Of a DNA stretch of 64,000 nt, positions 61,789 through 64,000 are shown one piece after another. This DNA comes from Natranaeroarchaeum aerophilus. GTDB taxonomy: Archaea; Halobacteriota; Halobacteria; Halobacteriales; Natronoarchaeaceae. A program made the translations under genes and the position numbers. The stretch covers positions 1 through 64,000 of the forward strand of contig NZ_JAKRVY010000001.1 of the NCBI RefSeq assembly GCF_023638055.1. Reading direction: 5' to 3'. The notes beneath the pieces were generated by a model. The model had not been told where the DNA came from and made no database searches. It saw only the letters and a program-made list of their open reading frames with translations. Numbering within the stretch: the stretch's first letter is position 1; each line of letters begins with the position of its first letter.

Positions 61789-62301
61789 TCACGCACTCAA
61801 CCGCCAGATCTCGAAATTCAGCACCGCGGCGAACGTGACCCATGCCAGATACGGCACCAGCAGGGCAGCCGCCCGTCGGTCAACCCGATCGAAGACGTAA
61901 ATCGTCGCGACGATGGCCGTCCAGAGGACGCCGATGATCACGAGCCCCCAGCCGGGCTCCTGTTGCCCGAAGAATACCGGCGTCCACGTCACGTTGATCG
62001 CCATCTGGGCGGCGAAGACGCCAAATGCGAGCTTGACGTCACGTCGCCCGAACCCACGCCGCCAGAGGAGAAAGAGGGCGACGCCCATCAGGGTAAACAG
62101 GAGCGTCCAGACGATCGGGAACGCGATCTCCGGTGGATAGAACCAGGGCCGTTCGATCCATGAGGTATCTGCCCCCGCGAAGACGGCCGGCAGCGCGCCG
62201 ACGACGTTGACGCCGACGATGAACCCGGCCAGGGCGAGTAGATCGCGCCCGTCGAGGTCGTCGAAGCGGCCCCTGATGTCCGCGGAGGTCGAGTGGCTCA
62301 T
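61789..62301 (-). CDS. tspO: TspO/MBR family membrane protein
   Basis: 170 residues from the ATG at 62299-62301. Five hydrophobic helices with family motifs: WIERPWFYPPEIAFPIVWTL, MGVALFLLWRRG, AQMAINVTWTPVFFGQQEPG and AVLNFEIWRL. TspO proteins bind tetrapyrroles and cholesterol-like ligands and modulate oxygen- or light-dependent responses. Upstream open sequence lacks family signal and is excluded. Confidence 0.92.
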   Translation of the reverse strand: MSHSTSADIRGRFDDLDGRDLLALAGFIVGVNVVGALPAVFAGADTSWIERPWFYPPEIAFPIVWTLLFTLMGVALFLLWRRGFGRRDVKLAFGVFAAQMAINVTWTPVFFGQQEPGWGLVIIGVLWTAIVATIYVFDRVDRRAAALLVPYLAWVTFAAVLNFEIWRLSA

Positions 62302-62381
62302 GGGTGAATAAAGGAGGCGAAGGCTGGTAGCCGTTTGGGTCGGGCGAACCCTTTTAGTAGAATACGCACCATCTCGCAGAT

Positions 62382-64000
62382 GTGCCAGAGTCCAACGGGT
62401 ACATGCGCTTTTTCCCCTACGACGAGCCCTACGAGAACCAGCGAGAGGCGATGGACCGCATCTACAACGGGCTCTCCCGCGGGCAGGACGTCCTCTTCGA
62501 GGGGGCCTGCGGGACGGGAAAGACGCTCTCGGCGCTCGTGCCCGCACTGGAGTACGCCCGCGAGGCGGACAAAACGGTCGTCATCACAACGAACGTCCAC
62601 CAGCAGATGCGTCAGTTCGTCCACGAGGCCCGCCAGATCACGAAACGGGAGTCGATCCGGGCGATCGTCTTCCGCGGGAAATCCTCGATGTGTCACATCG
62701 ACGTCGACTACGAGGAGTGTCAGGTGCTGCGGGACAACACCTACGATCTGGTCGATGCAGAACGCGACAAAGAGCAGTTAGAACGGCGCGAACAGGAGCT
62801 GCTGGAAGCCAGTCAGGAGGGCGACGAGCGCGCCACGGAGGCCCGGAGCGCCGTGATGGACGAACTCGACGCGCTCGAAGAACAGGTCGAGAACCTGCAG
62901 GAACAGAACACCTGCGAGTACTACTACGAGAACCTCACTGCCGATACTGACGCCTTTTACAACTGGCTCTACGAGGACGTCCGGACGCCCGACGAGATCT
63001 ACGAGCACGCCGGCGAGCAGGGCTTCTGTGGCTACGAACTCCTCAAGGAGGGGATCGAGGGCGTTGATCTGGTCGTCTGTAACTACCACCACCTGCTCGA
63101 CCCGACCATCCGCGAACAGTTCTTCCGCTGGCTCGGTCGCGAGCCCGACGACGTCATCACCGTCTTCGACGAGGCCCACAACGTCGAGGGGTCGGCCCGC
63201 GAACACGCAACCAAGACGCTCACCGAGAACACGCTCGACGCCGCGCTGGACGAGCTAAAAGAGAGCGACGACCTGCGGGCCGAGCAGGCCGAGAACGTCA
63301 TCCGAACGTTCAGAGACGCCCTCGTGGAGACGTACGAGGACTCCTTTGGTTTCGGCGGGCGCGACGGGGTCGACGAGAACTGGGAGGACGTCGCCATCGC
63401 CAACGAGGAGGGCCGGGACGACCTCACCAGAGCGTTCCTGCAGGGGTACACCGGGCGCGGGATCGACGACGACATCGAGTCGGCCCGAAAGCTGGGGCGC
63501 GAGCTTGAGGAGGAGTACGAGGAGGCCTACAAGAGCGGCGAGTCGAGCACGCGCCAGGAGTGTCAGACGATCGCCGCCGCACGGTTCCTGGAGTCGTGGA
63601 TGGCCGACGGAACGGAACTCGGGAAGTATCCGGTCGTCTCGGTCCGACGTAACGAGGGAACCGGCGAGGTGTACGGCCGCGCGGAGCTGTACACCTGCAT
63701 CCCCAGAGAGGTGACCGGCGAGCTGTTCGAGGAGGTCCACGCTGCCGTCCTGATGAGCGCAACCCTGCGCCCGTTCGACGTGTTCGAGGACGTTCTCGGA
63801 CTGGAGAGCCCCGTCACGCTGGCCTACGGGCTGCAGTTCCCCCCGGAGAACCGCCGCACCTACGCCGTCGGGACGCCACCCCTATTCGCCAGCGACCGCG
63901 AGGATCCCGAAGTGCAGGGTGCCGTTGCGGACACGCTCGCCGACGCCGCCGAGTTCACGCCCGGGAACACGCTCGCGTTTTTCCCCAGCTATAGCGAGGC
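62382..64000 (+). CDS. XPD/Rad3-type ATP-dependent DNA helicase (C-terminus beyond window)
   Basis: At least 539 codons from GTG 62382 (MPESNGYMRFFPYDEPYENQ); the ATG at 62403 is an alternative. Walker A VLFEGACGTGKTLSALVPAL, NVHQQMRQFVHEARQ (motif Ia), the DEAD_2 region with FRGKSSMCHIDVDYEEC, CEYYYENL and GEQGFCGYELL cysteines of an iron-sulfur-cluster domain, VVCNYHHLLDP, VFDEAHNVEGSAR (DEAH) and VLMSATLRPFDVFEDVLGLE (motif III). It is a DNA repair/transcription helicase of superfamily 2. The frame remains open to the window end. Confidence 0.93.
   Translation, partial: MPESNGYMRFFPYDEPYENQREAMDRIYNGLSRGQDVLFEGACGTGKTLSALVPALEYAREADKTVVITTNVHQQMRQFVHEARQITKRESIRAIVFRGKSSMCHIDVDYEECQVLRDNTYDLVDAERDKEQLERREQELLEASQEGDERATEARSAVMDELDALEEQVENLQEQNTCEYYYENLTADTDAFYNWLYEDVRTPDEIYEHAGEQGFCGYELLKEGIEGVDLVVCNYHHLLDPTIREQFFRWLGREPDDVITVFDEAHNVEGSAREHATKTLTENTLDAALDELKESDDLRAEQAENVIRTFRDALVETYEDSFGFGGRDGVDENWEDVAIANEEGRDDLTRAFLQGYTGRGIDDDIESARKLGRELEEEYEEAYKSGESSTRQECQTIAAARFLESWMADGTELGKYPVVSVRRNEGTGEVYGRAELYTCIPREVTGELFEEVHAAVLMSATLRPFDVFEDVLGLESPVTLAYGLQFPPENRRTYAVGTPPLFASDREDPEVQGAVADTLADAAEFTPGNTLAFFPSYSE

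Overview
The window is chromosomal DNA of a halophilic archaeon (class Halobacteria). This is supported by high GC, strongly acidic proteins, and archaeal information-processing genes: a two-repeat TATA-binding protein, eIF-1A, RIO1 kinase, two RFC clamp-loader subunits, the ubiquitin-like modifier SAMP2 and an XPD/Rad3 helicase. No rRNA, tRNA or CRISPR array was seen.

The left 39.4 kb is one large extracellular contractile injection system (eCIS; a phage-tail-like particle of the Afp/PVC/MAC type). From the left: the N-terminus of a DUF4157 (eCIS core domain) protein cut by the window edge; on the + strand the eCIS AAA+ ATPase and a DUF4255 tube-cap protein; facing them on the - strand the sheath, two tube proteins, a tail-assembly/chaperone-like protein and two small accessory proteins. 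Next comes an array (about 7.0-18.8 kb) of five two-gene cassettes. In each, a DUF4157 protein is followed within 2 nt, or with a 4-nt overlap, by a member of an unrecognised ~320-residue family. Broken DUF4157 pieces, an ATPase remnant and a VapBC module are scattered through the array. Then follow an eCIS accessory protein (18978-20213) and, on the + strand, a CDC48/VAT-type unfoldase. Last is the baseplate/spike operon, read on the - strand from 39.3 to 22.7 kb: membrane protein, 1588-residue disordered protein, LysM protein, a 35-residue ORF, gpD-like and gp5-like spike halves, PAAR tip, gp25, two baseplate-J proteins and a gpI-like tail protein. Together these can build a complete sheath-tube-baseplate-spike particle. 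The cassette array looks like its exchangeable cargo.

From 39.4 to 64 kb the gene content is ordinary haloarchaeal housekeeping: MATE exporter, acidic secreted repeat protein, MtaD-type deaminase, threonine synthase-like enzyme, HisG, TBP, tRNA G10 methyltransferase, RfcC, RNase Z, a DUF460 protein, eIF-1A, Rio1, TrpB, SAMP2, RfcA, TspO and an XPD-like helicase. It is interrupted by small insertions. A VapBC module sits between a divergent copy of the hisG 5' end and intact hisG. A methyltransferase lies inside a ~1.4 kb segment bounded by 14-bp inverted repeats and flanked by direct repeats. A third VapBC pair sits near 61.1-61.7 kb.

The strongest candidate for something undescribed is the five-cassette array. 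The cassettes share a nearly identical DUF4157 core but have variable C-termini, and the C-terminal type of each DUF4157 protein matches the C-terminal type of its partner. The partner family carries an invariant His-[His/Asn]-x-x-Cys-Gln-x-Arg-Asp-Cys motif.
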